From CALMFG01 sp963674805 (lineage in GTDB: Bacteria > Bacillota > Clostridia > Christensenellales > CALMFG01), in contig CAXXNY010000022.1 in assembly GCA_963674805.2 (NCBI GenBank), positions 62,001 through 126,000 on the forward strand: a stretch of DNA of 64,000 bases, read 5' to 3'. Both the position numbers and the translations under genes were made by a program. Below the pieces are notes generated by a model, which saw only the letters and a program-made list of their open reading frames with translations, was not told where the DNA came from and made no database searches. Positions 41,762 through 50,571 of the stretch are shown here, in pieces. Position 1 is the first letter of the stretch, and each line of letters starts with the position of its first letter.

Positions 41762-42805
41762 CTATATCTGCTTCGAATACTTCATTTTGTAAACCGTACG
41801 CATTAAAAAGCTTTCCAGCGCGTTAATCGGCTTAACCCTGCCTGTAACAAATGCCGCGATAAACGCGATGCAATTCTTCTCGACGATCATTTTAACCGCC
41901 TCTGCATCAAACATGGTCAGTCCCGAGCATACTGCGCCGTAGCCCCTGACAAAGACTGCGTCCGCTCTTTTTAATGCGCTCTGAATCGCCTGCTGATTAT
42001 AATTGACGCTTTCCATTTTAACGCCGACAATCTGGGCAAAGTCATCAACCATCGGATACAGCGGATGCTTTAAATTCGAGAGCGCCACCGCCGCAGGCGA
42101 CTGGTCAGTTAAGATGTTTTTATTCTCAATGGCCACATCCATCACTTTCGCCTGAAGGTCCGCTGCTTCAATGCGGTATTTATCAAGCACATAGCGGATA
42201 GCCGTTGTTTCGCTCACCTTCTTTGTATCTGCCTTTTGCTTGAGTACATTTTCAAGGTATCCCCGGCACGCCTCTTCCAGTTCGTTGGCTGTTTCAAAGG
42301 TATCTTCAAACGACTTCCCAAAGCAGACCGCGCCGTGCTTTTTCATAATGATCGCATTCCCCTTGCTCTTTAACAGGGCAGCTCTCACATTTTTATTGAG
42401 TTTCTTCGTCCCCGGCAGTCCGTACAATGCGCAGATAACCTTTTCGCCCAAATACGCGAATTTTGAATCCGTATCAAATGCATCAATCTCACACGCGCTG
42501 ACAGCCGAAGCCATGGGCTGATGCGTATGAATGACAAAGTTAACATCTTCTTTTTGATAGCAGCTCGCATGCACTGCCTTTTCTGAAGAGGGTTTAACCG
42601 GTCCGGTGTATTCCAGCGTATGGATATTAACCGCTACAATATCATCCCGCGTTAGTGACAGATAATCTTTCCCGCTGGGCGTAATCACCATGGTATCAGC
42701 GTCAATCCGCTGGCTGACATTCCCCCACGTCCGTGCGATTAAACCCCGTTTAACCAGTTCTTTGCCCGCTTTTATGACAATATCCTTTGCCTGATCAATC
42801 TTCAT
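41762..42805 (-). CDS. Class II aldolase/adducin-family protein with duplicated, degenerate second half
   Basis: The 347-residue protein is longer than FucA or AraD (about 215-230). Residues 1 to about 205 are a full class II aldolase: TWGNVSQR, PSSEKAVHASCY (catalytic Glu), HTHQPMASAV (two zinc His) and KKHGAVCFGKS (third His). Residues about 206-347 look like a second half-copy (VRGYGAVCSGLTMFDAEAV recalls the third-His region) without its zinc ligands. It probably cleaves a phosphorylated ketose such as fuculose- or ribulose-phosphate. The extra half may form a pseudo-dimer partner or regulatory part. Confidence 0.82.
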   Translation of the reverse strand: MKIDQAKDIVIKAGKELVKRGLIARTWGNVSQRIDADTMVITPSGKDYLSLTRDDIVAVNIHTLEYTGPVKPSSEKAVHASCYQKEDVNFVIHTHQPMASAVSACEIDAFDTDSKFAYLGEKVICALYGLPGTKKLNKNVRAALLKSKGNAIIMKKHGAVCFGKSFEDTFETANELEEACRGYLENVLKQKADTKKVSETTAIRYVLDKYRIEAADLQAKVMDVAIENKNILTDQSPAAVALSNLKHPLYPMVDDFAQIVGVKMESVNYNQQAIQSALKRADAVFVRGYGAVCSGLTMFDAEAVKMIVEKNCIAFIAAFVTGRVKPINALESFLMRTVYKMKYSKQI

Positions 42806-42816
42806 ACCGGTCTCCT

Positions 42817-44295
42817 TCAGTCCTCCATCCGGACAACATTTTTAAAGACGCGCTCAAATCTCGCCAATATATCCTCCAGCATGTCATCCGTAAACGCCGC
42901 CGAAGTATACAGCCTGCTCCCGGCGAGGGTAATGATACCTTCGGCCATGTATGCCGCGCCCATATGCTCCATCTCTTTTTTGCGTTTTGAGGTCTCTTTC
43001 AGCACATACGGAATCTTCCATGGCTTCTTCCAGTCAATCGAGAAGTACGTTGTGCCGACGGTTTCCAGATGACAGATTGAACCCTGATTATAGGCAACAA
43101 AAGGCAGTTCATATTGATCGATCAGTTTCTGCAGTCCGGCAACCAGTTTATCCGCAAAAACGCCTGCTTTTTGCGCTGCATTGGTTTTTTCGATCTCACA
43201 GAGCGTATAATAACCGCCGACGCAGCTTAGCGGGTTTGCCGCCATAGTGCCGCCGACGAGCGCTTTTTTGTGCTTAGGGCCGCCTGCGATCCCTGCCGAC
43301 AGGTATTTCATATACTCTTTTTTACCGCCGAGACCGCCCGCACTGGGATATCCGCCGGCAATCGCTTTTCCGAATACGGTTAAATCAGGCGATACGCCGA
43401 AATACCCTTGCGCACCGGACATGCCAATCCGGAATGCCGTAACCACTTCATCAAAAATCAACAACGCCCCGTACTTACGGCACAGTGCCTCCACACCCTT
43501 GTTAAACTCTTTATCCAGCGGACGCGTTCCGCTCTCCGGCCCGACCGGCTCGACCATTACCGCAGCTGTGCCGCCTCTGAACCGATTGCGCTTGAGTTTG
43601 CGTTCCAGGTCCTTCAGGTCATTCGGGAAAAACTCCTGCGTGTTTTTAAAAACAAAGCGCGGGACCCCATGCGCCTGCATCCATTTGGTCCCCGGAATCC
43701 GGATACCGTATGCCAGCTGGTCGGACCATCCGTGATAAGCGCCGCCCATTTTTATGATGTTTTTCTTTTTGGTGGCCAGCCGCGCCACGCGAATCGCCGC
43801 CATACAGCCTTCCGTGCCAGACCCGAGCATACGGAACATATCCACGTTCTCAAAGTTCTCCGCTACCTTCTTAGCCAGCTTATACTCATACTCATGGAAA
43901 AGCCCGGTTGACGGACCGCATTCGTCGATCAAGGCCATTGTCTGTTCCTTGACCGCCTTTGGGTTGCTGCCCAGTATGGTCGGACCACCGGCCTGTAAAA
44001 AGTCATAATAACGATTGCCGTCAATATCATATAAAAATGCGCCTTCCGCTTTTTGAATCACCAACGGGAACGGATGGTTAAAAGCCAGATTATGCTGTAC
44101 GCCGCCCGGGATATAGTCCATTGCCTCGCCAATCATCGCTTTTGATTTTTTACACTTCTTTTCAAAATAATCCTTCTCGTATTCTTTCAGCTTCTTCTTG
44201 CTGATTGAGTACATCGGCATCTTAATCAAGCTGTCCAGTTTCTTGTCTATTTCACTTGCATCCGGATATTGAGTAATTGAAAAATTCCCTGACAT
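42817..44295 (-). CDS. Class III PLP aminotransferase (glutamate-1-semialdehyde aminomutase-like)
   Basis: The 492-residue protein has the fold-type I class III pattern. GSGTEGCMAAIRVARLAT binds the PLP phosphate, YGALLIFDEVVTAFRIG has the Asp that contacts the ring nitrogen, and TVFGKAIAGGYPSAG holds the PLP lysine. It resembles GSA aminomutase, but the long N-terminal extension and the carbohydrate operon suggest transamination of an amino sugar or ketose derivative instead of haem synthesis. It is the first gene of a TetR-controlled operon with aldolase, kinase and symporter. AAGGAG precedes the ATG. Confidence 0.85.
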   Translation of the reverse strand: MSGNFSITQYPDASEIDKKLDSLIKMPMYSISKKKLKEYEKDYFEKKCKKSKAMIGEAMDYIPGGVQHNLAFNHPFPLVIQKAEGAFLYDIDGNRYYDFLQAGGPTILGSNPKAVKEQTMALIDECGPSTGLFHEYEYKLAKKVAENFENVDMFRMLGSGTEGCMAAIRVARLATKKKNIIKMGGAYHGWSDQLAYGIRIPGTKWMQAHGVPRFVFKNTQEFFPNDLKDLERKLKRNRFRGGTAAVMVEPVGPESGTRPLDKEFNKGVEALCRKYGALLIFDEVVTAFRIGMSGAQGYFGVSPDLTVFGKAIAGGYPSAGGLGGKKEYMKYLSAGIAGGPKHKKALVGGTMAANPLSCVGGYYTLCEIEKTNAAQKAGVFADKLVAGLQKLIDQYELPFVAYNQGSICHLETVGTTYFSIDWKKPWKIPYVLKETSKRKKEMEHMGAAYMAEGIITLAGSRLYTSAAFTDDMLEDILARFERVFKNVVRMED

Positions 44296-44335
44296 TGCTA
44301 TTCTCCTTATAAAATGGTATCATTACACTATTGTG

Positions 44336-44353
44336 AGTGAGCAATCGCTCACT
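44336..44353. promoter_or_regulatory. TetR-type operator
   Basis: AGTGAGCaatcGCTCACT has perfect 7-bp arms. It covers the expected transcription start of the minus-strand operon, 5 bases past the -10 box, and lies between that operon and the divergent TetR-family gene. Palindromes of this kind are typical for TetR-family repressors. Confidence 0.82.
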
Positions 44354-44357
44354 TTGA

Positions 44358-44387
44358 ATTATAGCACAACCCATCTGCAAGTTCCAA
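44358..44387 (-). promoter_or_regulatory. Promoter of the aminotransferase-aldolase-kinase-symporter operon
   Basis: On the minus strand TTGGAA (44387-44382) and TATAAT (44363-44358) are 18 bases apart. The operator at 44336-44353 lies just downstream. Confidence 0.75.
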
Positions 44388-44467
44388 GAAAAAAATCGAA
44401 CATATTCCCGGTTTTTTAGCAAAAAAGTATGATAAAATGAATAATCAGGTCAATAATGGAGTATAAA

Positions 44468-45124
44468 ATGGAATTTAAGTCTGCTAACAGCATCTTTAAC
44501 CGCTTGGGCGATAAAAAGAAGACACTCGTACTTTCCACTTCGGTTAAAGAATTTTCCGAAAAGGGCTTTAACAGCGCTAATATTAATACTATCGCCGAAA
44601 ACGCCGGGATAAGTATCGGCGCTATGTATAAGTATTTCGAAAATAAGCGCGCTTTATATCTGGCCTGCGTGGAGTGGGCGATGCTGCATTTGAATCAAGA
44701 AATAGCGGAAGCCGTCAGTCAGGACGATGAGATTCTCACTCTTTGCGAAAAAATCATCCGTGTCATCCAACGGCACAGAAAAGAAAACGAACAGTTCACA
44801 AAGCTTTATTATGAGATGGCCACAGAAGGCAACGCCGAGTACGCCATGCTGATCTCAAGCCAGATTGAGGGCGTAACGGCTGACCTTTACGCATCATATA
44901 TTAAAAGCGCCCAGGATAACAACAGGATTCGTACGGATATCGATCCGCGCTTCTTCGCTTTCTTTATGGACAACCTGTTTATGATGCTGCAGTTCTCATA
45001 CAGCTGTGACTACTATATCGACCGAATGCAAATCTATACCTATGATGATGTGTTTGAACGTGATGATGTGCTTTTGCAGCAAATGCTGTTGTTCATCAAA
45101 GGGGCGCTATACCTTCCGGACTAA
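44468..45124 (+). CDS. TetR/AcrR-family transcriptional regulator
   Basis: The protein is 218 residues from the ATG at 44468, which has TGGAG six bases upstream; an in-frame ATG at 44456 overlaps that site. The N-terminal helix-turn-helix reads FNSANINTIAENAGISIGAMYKYFENKRALY, a clear TetR DNA-binding domain. The C-terminal helical region is the ligand pocket. It is divergent from the operon at 38702-44295, with the operator at 44336-44353 between them, so it most likely represses that operon and relieves it on binding the substrate. Confidence 0.9.
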   Translation: MEFKSANSIFNRLGDKKKTLVLSTSVKEFSEKGFNSANINTIAENAGISIGAMYKYFENKRALYLACVEWAMLHLNQEIAEAVSQDDEILTLCEKIIRVIQRHRKENEQFTKLYYEMATEGNAEYAMLISSQIEGVTADLYASYIKSAQDNNRIRTDIDPRFFAFFMDNLFMMLQFSYSCDYYIDRMQIYTYDDVFERDDVLLQQMLLFIKGALYLPD

Positions 45125-45247
45125 TAACCACTAATACGATTTTCGCTTCTTATGTCTCAAAATCATATCCCCTTGCGTTGATTGTCATTTAAGATATTAA
45201 TTGATATAATTGTTTTTGGTTATCGTATCAAGACAGGGGTCGGTTAT

Positions 45248-46447
45248 ATGAAAACAGTACAAATCAATTCGGTCTACGGCGTTGGCAGCACCGGAATTAT
45301 CGTCAAAGATCTTTGCGATTATATCAATAAAAAAGGAATCGAAAGCAAGGTATTTTACGGATACGGTGCGTCATCTGATAAAAACGCTGTCGTATTCTCA
45401 TCACGGCTCAATTTCAATTTTCATGTTCTACAGACCCGTTTGCTGGGTAAACACGCCTTTTATTCACAACATCCAACGCGGAAGCTGGTCAAAATGCTAA
45501 AAGCTTATGCACCCGATGTTATTCATATCCATCAGATTCACGGCCATTATTTGAATATCCCGATTTTATTCGACTATCTTGCTGAGTCGAACGCAAAAAT
45601 CATCTTTACGCTGCATGACTGCTGGATGTTCACCGGGCACTGTGCCCATTTTTATCATATTAGCTGTGAGAAATGGAAAACCGGTTGCGGCAAATGCCCG
45701 CAGTTATCCGCATATCCAAAAAGTTTGATCTTCGACCGTTCAAAAGAAAGCTGGCGGGATAAGAAGAAATACTTTACGATGCTGAAAAATGCTGTTTTGG
45801 TAACACCATCTCAATGGCTGTTTCAATATCTGCCCAGCTCTTTTTTAAACCCATATGATAAACGAGTCATCAACAATGGTATTGATACAACTGTTTTTCA
45901 TCCCAAAGATAGTTCCGGCTTAAAAAAAGCACTCGGCCTTGAAAATAAATTTGTGATTATCGGAATGGCCTCAAAGTGGCTGCATCCGGATAATCAGGAA
46001 AAAGCAATTGATTTAATTCAGTCCTTTGGCGATGATACTAGGGTTGTTTTGCTCGGCGTTACACAAAAACAAAAGTTATTGCTCCCGGAAAAAACCGTCT
46101 GCGTTCCCTTTGTATCCAGCCGCGAAGAGCTGTCTGCATATTACTCGCTGGGCAATGTCTTTGTCAATCTGTCGTTAGAGGATAACTTCCCCACAGTCAA
46201 TCTTGAAGCCATGGCTTGCGCCGTTCCCATCATTGCCTTTAACTCCGGCGGAAGCGCCGAGGTGATCAGCGGAGATACAGGATTCAGTGTAAACCCCGGT
46301 GACTTTAGCGGTATCAAAGAAGCCATCAGGGCAATACAACAAAGCAAAAAGGACTATCAAAGCTTATGCCGGAAAACAGCCGAGAAACGATATAATGAAG
46401 AACGATGCTACGAAAGTTATTATAATCTGTATCAGGAAAGAGATTAA
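45248..46447 (+). CDS. Glycosyltransferase family 4-type (GT-B fold)
   Basis: The protein is 399 residues from the ATG at 45248 (MKTVQINSVYGVGSTG), with AGGGG upstream. The N-terminal acceptor domain has DVIHIHQIHGHYLN and TLHDCWMFTGHCAHF, and the C-terminal donor domain has SLEDNFPTVNLEAMACAVPIIAFNSGG, the EX7E-like motif of group 1 glycosyltransferases. It lies 2 bases before another GT gene and probably acts in exopolysaccharide or surface-glycan synthesis. The sugar donor is unknown. Confidence 0.88.
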   Translation: MKTVQINSVYGVGSTGIIVKDLCDYINKKGIESKVFYGYGASSDKNAVVFSSRLNFNFHVLQTRLLGKHAFYSQHPTRKLVKMLKAYAPDVIHIHQIHGHYLNIPILFDYLAESNAKIIFTLHDCWMFTGHCAHFYHISCEKWKTGCGKCPQLSAYPKSLIFDRSKESWRDKKKYFTMLKNAVLVTPSQWLFQYLPSSFLNPYDKRVINNGIDTTVFHPKDSSGLKKALGLENKFVIIGMASKWLHPDNQEKAIDLIQSFGDDTRVVLLGVTQKQKLLLPEKTVCVPFVSSREELSAYYSLGNVFVNLSLEDNFPTVNLEAMACAVPIIAFNSGGSAEVISGDTGFSVNPGDFSGIKEAIRAIQQSKKDYQSLCRKTAEKRYNEERCYESYYNLYQERD

Positions 46448-46449
46448 CG

Positions 46450-47604
46450 ATGCGAGTTGTCATGGTGTCAAATTTCTATAATGCACATCAGGATGGTATT
46501 GCGGATACGCTCTATGCCCGCTTGGGCGATAAATATGCGTTTATTGAAACCAGTCCGATGGAGAGCGAGCAAAAGCAGCTCGGATACACGCAATATGAGG
46601 GTCTCCCTTATATCAAAACCCTTTTTGGCAGTGAAAAAAAACTGAATGATGCCCTTTACCTGATAGACCGGACTGATATCCTTATTTCCGGCGGGCACAC
46701 GCCCTTTGCGGCAGCAAGAATCAAAGATGGGCGGCCGGTTTTTATCTTCAGTGAAAGATTATTTAAAAAAAATGTGGTTTCCGCGCTTCATCCCAAGCGG
46801 TTGATGCGATATCTGTCGGAGGCCCGTGCGTTTAACCAAAGCAAAAACATCTTTTATTTATCCGCATCGGCATATCTCCCTTATGATTTAACACGTTTGG
46901 GGTATCAGCATCAAAACATGTTCAGGTTTGGTTATTTCCCAAAGCTTGATACACAGCCGCTTCGGAAGGCGGTATCAGGCGTACCGCAGATTTTATGGTG
47001 CGGACGGATGATCGGCTGGAAACATGGGGAGTATGTCATTCAAATGGCAAATCTCTTGAAGATGCATAACTACGATTTTAAAGTAACGCTGATCGGCGAT
47101 GGACATCAAAAAGGCCATTATCAGCATCTCATCGAACAATACGGCCTTTCCGATTGTGTCGCTATTCTGGGTCCCGTACCGCAGGCGCAGATATTAAAGC
47201 ACATGCGCGAGTCTGATATTTTAATCCAGTCAAGTGATTTTAATGAGGGCTGGAGCGCGGTGGTCAACGAAGCCATGTCCCAGGGGTGCTGTGTAGTAGC
47301 CAGCCATGCAATCGGCAGTGCGCCTTATCTTATTAAACACGGTGAAAACGGGCTGATCTTTAAAAACAGCGATGTCGCCGGATTAACGAAAGCCGTCCGG
47401 TCTTTGCTGGACAGCCCCGAAAAGCGGCTTGAAATCAGTCATCATGCTCAGCACACCATTGACGGGCTGTGGGGCTATCAGACAGCCGGCGAGCGCCTGC
47501 TGGGCGTATTTGACGCCGTCCTGTCAGGGAAAACCCCTGAATATGCCTCCGAAGGGCCGTGCAGCTTTGCGCCTGTGATCAAGCACTCGGATTTCATCAG
47601 ATAA
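46450..47604 (+). CDS. Glycosyltransferase family 1/4-type (GT-B fold)
   Basis: The 384-residue protein has the C-terminal donor-binding region ILWCGRMIGWKHGEYVIQMA, KVTLIGDGHQKGHY and FNEGWSAVVNEAMSQGCCVVASHAIGSAP, which carries the EX7E pair. The N-terminal domain is less conserved. It overlaps nothing but follows the preceding GT by 2 bases, so both are co-transcribed. The small pair lies next to the minus-strand glycan operon, and is probably part of the same glycan assembly. Confidence 0.85.
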   Translation: MRVVMVSNFYNAHQDGIADTLYARLGDKYAFIETSPMESEQKQLGYTQYEGLPYIKTLFGSEKKLNDALYLIDRTDILISGGHTPFAAARIKDGRPVFIFSERLFKKNVVSALHPKRLMRYLSEARAFNQSKNIFYLSASAYLPYDLTRLGYQHQNMFRFGYFPKLDTQPLRKAVSGVPQILWCGRMIGWKHGEYVIQMANLLKMHNYDFKVTLIGDGHQKGHYQHLIEQYGLSDCVAILGPVPQAQILKHMRESDILIQSSDFNEGWSAVVNEAMSQGCCVVASHAIGSAPYLIKHGENGLIFKNSDVAGLTKAVRSLLDSPEKRLEISHHAQHTIDGLWGYQTAGERLLGVFDAVLSGKTPEYASEGPCSFAPVIKHSDFIR

Positions 47605-47631
47605 AATAGTCAATTCAGGAATATGATAAGG

Positions 47632-47663
47632 AAAAAGCCCGGCAGCTGAATGCGCGGGCTTTA
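47632..47663. terminator. Bidirectional terminator between convergent glycan gene groups
   Basis: AAAGCCCG pairs with CGGGCTTT (one mismatch near the loop). The minus strand runs into TTTTTCC, so it ends the long glycan operon, and the plus-strand GT pair may use it as well. Confidence 0.8.
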
Positions 47664-47703
47664 TGTTTCATATAATTATAGTTATAACTTAACCAAATAT
47701 AGC

Positions 47704-49485
47704 TTACCATTTATCCCAGACCATGTTCTTTTCAAGCTCATCTTTATCCAGGAACGGGAACATATCCTCATATTCCTTTGAGACCAGTGTGCCGTCCGGC
47801 AGTTTTTCGGATGTGACTCTTGGAACCAAAAGTTGCAGTTCCGGTGTCATCACGTCGCAGACCACTGGTCCGTCATACGCCAGCACTTCGGCAATCTTGG
47901 CATCAACCTCATCAACTGAACTGATTCTGACACCTTTGATTCCATAGGCTTCCGCGATTTTCAGCGCATCCGGACACCATACGCCGCTTTCCGGGCTTTC
48001 CCCCAGCATCCGTCCTCCGGAAAAGTTATTCTGTGTATGCCGGATCAGCAGATAGCCGTTGTTATTAAAAATAATCACTTTAATCGGCAGGTTATTGTGT
48101 TTAATGGTTGCCATTTCCTGCAGATTCATTTGCAGGCTGCCATCGCCGGTGATCACAATCGTTCTTTTTTTATCGTTCGCCATGCAGGCGCCGATGCACG
48201 CGGCCCAATAGCCCATGGACGATATCCCGCCCGTTGTAAGAAATTTCTGGCCTTTTTTGATTTTCCATGTCTGGCTGACGACATGGAAGCAGGAACCCGT
48301 ATCCAGTAATATCGCATCCTCACCGGTGCATTGTTCGGATAACCGGTCGGTAAAATAATACGAATTGACCGGCTTCTCCTCTTTATACTCCGGTAAAACA
48401 ACCGGATAGTTCTTTTTCCAGCCCTGGCACACCTTTACCCAGCGGTCATAGTCTTTTCCTTCTGATTCAACGGCCAGCATGCCGTCGATAAAGTGCTTAC
48501 AGTCAATATTGGCTTCATAGTCAATATCAACGCCTGGTTTTTCCAGCTCTTTTTTGTCAATTTCCACTACAAACTTCTTCGCATGTTTGCCAAAAGCGCT
48601 TGGATTATGCCCCACCATCGCAGATGCCAAACGGCTGCCCACTGCAATAATCAGATCGGCATTCTGTACCGCAAAGTTCGCCGCCCGTTCTCCGTAGTTG
48701 CCGGGCCTGCCGACATACAGGGGATGGGCGCTTTCGATAATGCCGATTCCCAGACGCGATGTCAGGACGGGCACATTGAGTTTCTCTGCCAACGCGATAA
48801 ACTCCTGCTCGGCGTTTGCCAAAGTAACGCCTTGTCCGGCAATAAATATCGGCCGTTCGGCATTTGACAGCATCTCCACTGCTGTTTTCACAGCAGACTC
48901 AACCGCATACCGATTGTCTTCCGCCTCCGGCTCTTCGCTTTCTATCAGCTTAGCTGTGTCAACCTCTGCGCGCTGAATATCCAGCGGAACATCTATCCAG
49001 ACCGGCCCCGGCCTTTTGGTTGTCGCTTCGCTAAAGGCTTTATCGAGATAGTATTTAATTTTGTTTGGGTCATCTATGGTAATAAAATATTTTGTGACCG
49101 ATTCAACAATCGGCTTAATATATATTCCCTGAATTCCGTACTGCCTGATTTTTGACTTTTCCTGATACTGCACAAAAGACAGTCCGGATTGCCCGGAAAT
49201 GACAATCATAGGCGACGAATCCGTATACCCGCCCACAACGCCGGTCAGGGCGTTCACACTTCCCGGACCTGCGGTTACGAGCGCCACAGCGGGCTTGCCT
49301 TTTATCCTGCCGTACGCATCCGCAGACATGGCACAGGCCTGTTCGTGGTGGTTACAGATAATCTCATAATTCCCATTCCGGCCGAGCGCATCGTTTAAAA
49401 ACATAGCTTGGCCGCCGGTAATGATAAAAGCCGTATCCACTCCGCGCTTATTTAAATAGTCAAAAATATAATCCGAAACATTCAT
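47704..49485 (-). CDS. Thiamine-diphosphate enzyme of the acetolactate synthase family (YerE-like candidate)
   Basis: The 593-residue protein has the three ThDP domains. ICNHHEQACAMSADAYGR carries the conserved activating Glu, AGPGSVNALTGVVGGYTDSSPM follows, and the cofactor motif GDGSLQMNLQEMATIKHNNLPIKVIIFNNNGY contains GDG...NN. Acetolactate synthase joins pyruvate units. In sugar clusters, YerE-like members add a two-carbon unit from pyruvate to a CDP-4-keto sugar. It is the last gene of a glycan operon with CDP-3,6-dideoxyhexose genes and no branched-chain amino acid genes, which favours a sugar role. Confidence 0.82.
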   Translation of the reverse strand: MNVSDYIFDYLNKRGVDTAFIITGGQAMFLNDALGRNGNYEIICNHHEQACAMSADAYGRIKGKPAVALVTAGPGSVNALTGVVGGYTDSSPMIVISGQSGLSFVQYQEKSKIRQYGIQGIYIKPIVESVTKYFITIDDPNKIKYYLDKAFSEATTKRPGPVWIDVPLDIQRAEVDTAKLIESEEPEAEDNRYAVESAVKTAVEMLSNAERPIFIAGQGVTLANAEQEFIALAEKLNVPVLTSRLGIGIIESAHPLYVGRPGNYGERAANFAVQNADLIIAVGSRLASAMVGHNPSAFGKHAKKFVVEIDKKELEKPGVDIDYEANIDCKHFIDGMLAVESEGKDYDRWVKVCQGWKKNYPVVLPEYKEEKPVNSYYFTDRLSEQCTGEDAILLDTGSCFHVVSQTWKIKKGQKFLTTGGISSMGYWAACIGACMANDKKRTIVITGDGSLQMNLQEMATIKHNNLPIKVIIFNNNGYLLIRHTQNNFSGGRMLGESPESGVWCPDALKIAEAYGIKGVRISSVDEVDAKIAEVLAYDGPVVCDVMTPELQLLVPRVTSEKLPDGTLVSKEYEDMFPFLDKDELEKNMVWDKW

Positions 49486-49508
49486 AAGATACTCCTCTGT
49501 TTTTTATG

Positions 49509-50552
49509 TTATGTCAGCGTTTCTATTTGATAATTCAGCTTGCTCTGTTCGTTCTTTTTCTTAAGCTCCACCGCAACATCCACAATCTGGTCTTCCTGTC
49601 CGCCGACCACTTTCCGCTTGCCAAGTTCTATAAAAATATCTCGCGGGTCAACCTGAAATTCTTTCGCTGCTGCTTTCACATGCGCGGCAAATCCGGAAAA
49701 GACACCTGCCATTCCGCTGACAATGCTGATATCGGTTAATCCGGTTGAAACCGGGAAGAATTCCTTTACCACTTTTTCGCTCGCATCCAGCATCGCATAA
49801 AAGTTAACATCCAGCTCATAGTTGTTCTTGATCAGCAGCGCCACCAGCGCTTCAATCTGCATGTTGCCGGCCCCCGCACCTAAACCGCGAATCGTGCCGT
49901 CGATGATGGTCGCCCCTTCCTGGATGGCGATATAACTGTTCCCGACCGCCATGCCGAGATTGTTATGCGCATGAAAGCCGACTCTGGCAGTCAGGTTCTC
50001 GCTTAAAGTAGCGATCGTCCGCTTCACCATCTCCGGCGTAGACGCCCCGGCGGAATCCATAATAATCACGCCCTGTGCGCCGTAATCCTGCATCTTCGAA
50101 GCTTCTTCTAATATTTTTTCTGTCGATGCCATATGGTACATCATCAGTACGCCATAGGCTTCTGCGCCTTTTTTCCGGATATGCTCAATATGCTGTTTGG
50201 TCACGTCCGCTTCCGTACAGTGAGACGCGATGCAGAACAGTTCCACCCCGTCTTTAATCGCCGGATCAATCTCATCAGAAATCGTACCGAATCCGGGTAT
50301 CATGAATGCCCCTAATTTTGTTTTATGCAAAGTCTCCCTTGCGGTTTCCAGCATCTCATGGTCGCTCAGATTTGAAAGCCCGACCTGAAGCGATGAAGCC
50401 CCCAATCCGTTGCCGTGCCCGACAATCACGGTATGCATACCGGCTTTATCAATCGCATGGCAATAAGCGGTGATGTTATCTTTGGTATATTGATGCTTAA
50501 TCGCATGGGAACCATCCCTGAGTGTGGAGTCAAAAAATAATAGTTTACTCAT
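49509..50552 (-). CDS. 4-hydroxy-2-oxovalerate aldolase-like (DmpG/BphI family)
   Basis: The 347-residue protein has the TIM-barrel motif FFDSTLRDGSHA with the metal Asp and Arg, FHAHNNLGMAVGNS with the metal histidines, and a C-terminal communication domain, matching DmpG length (about 345). DmpG splits 4-hydroxy-2-oxovalerate to pyruvate and acetaldehyde, or runs in reverse. It is paired, as usual, with an acylating aldehyde dehydrogenase. Here both sit in a surface-glycan operon with no aromatic degradation genes, so a biosynthetic direction (acetyl-CoA plus pyruvate to a C5 hydroxy-oxoacid) is worth considering. Confidence 0.88.
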   Translation of the reverse strand: MSKLLFFDSTLRDGSHAIKHQYTKDNITAYCHAIDKAGMHTVIVGHGNGLGASSLQVGLSNLSDHEMLETARETLHKTKLGAFMIPGFGTISDEIDPAIKDGVELFCIASHCTEADVTKQHIEHIRKKGAEAYGVLMMYHMASTEKILEEASKMQDYGAQGVIIMDSAGASTPEMVKRTIATLSENLTARVGFHAHNNLGMAVGNSYIAIQEGATIIDGTIRGLGAGAGNMQIEALVALLIKNNYELDVNFYAMLDASEKVVKEFFPVSTGLTDISIVSGMAGVFSGFAAHVKAAAKEFQVDPRDIFIELGKRKVVGGQEDQIVDVAVELKKKNEQSKLNYQIETLT

Positions 50553-50571
50553 TTATCTCCCTGCTCCCTGT

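Noticed and set aside
42817..44295. HemL (glutamate-1-semialdehyde aminomutase) identity
   Set aside because: The operon has kinase, aldolase and sugar symporter genes and no haem genes; only the fold is shared.
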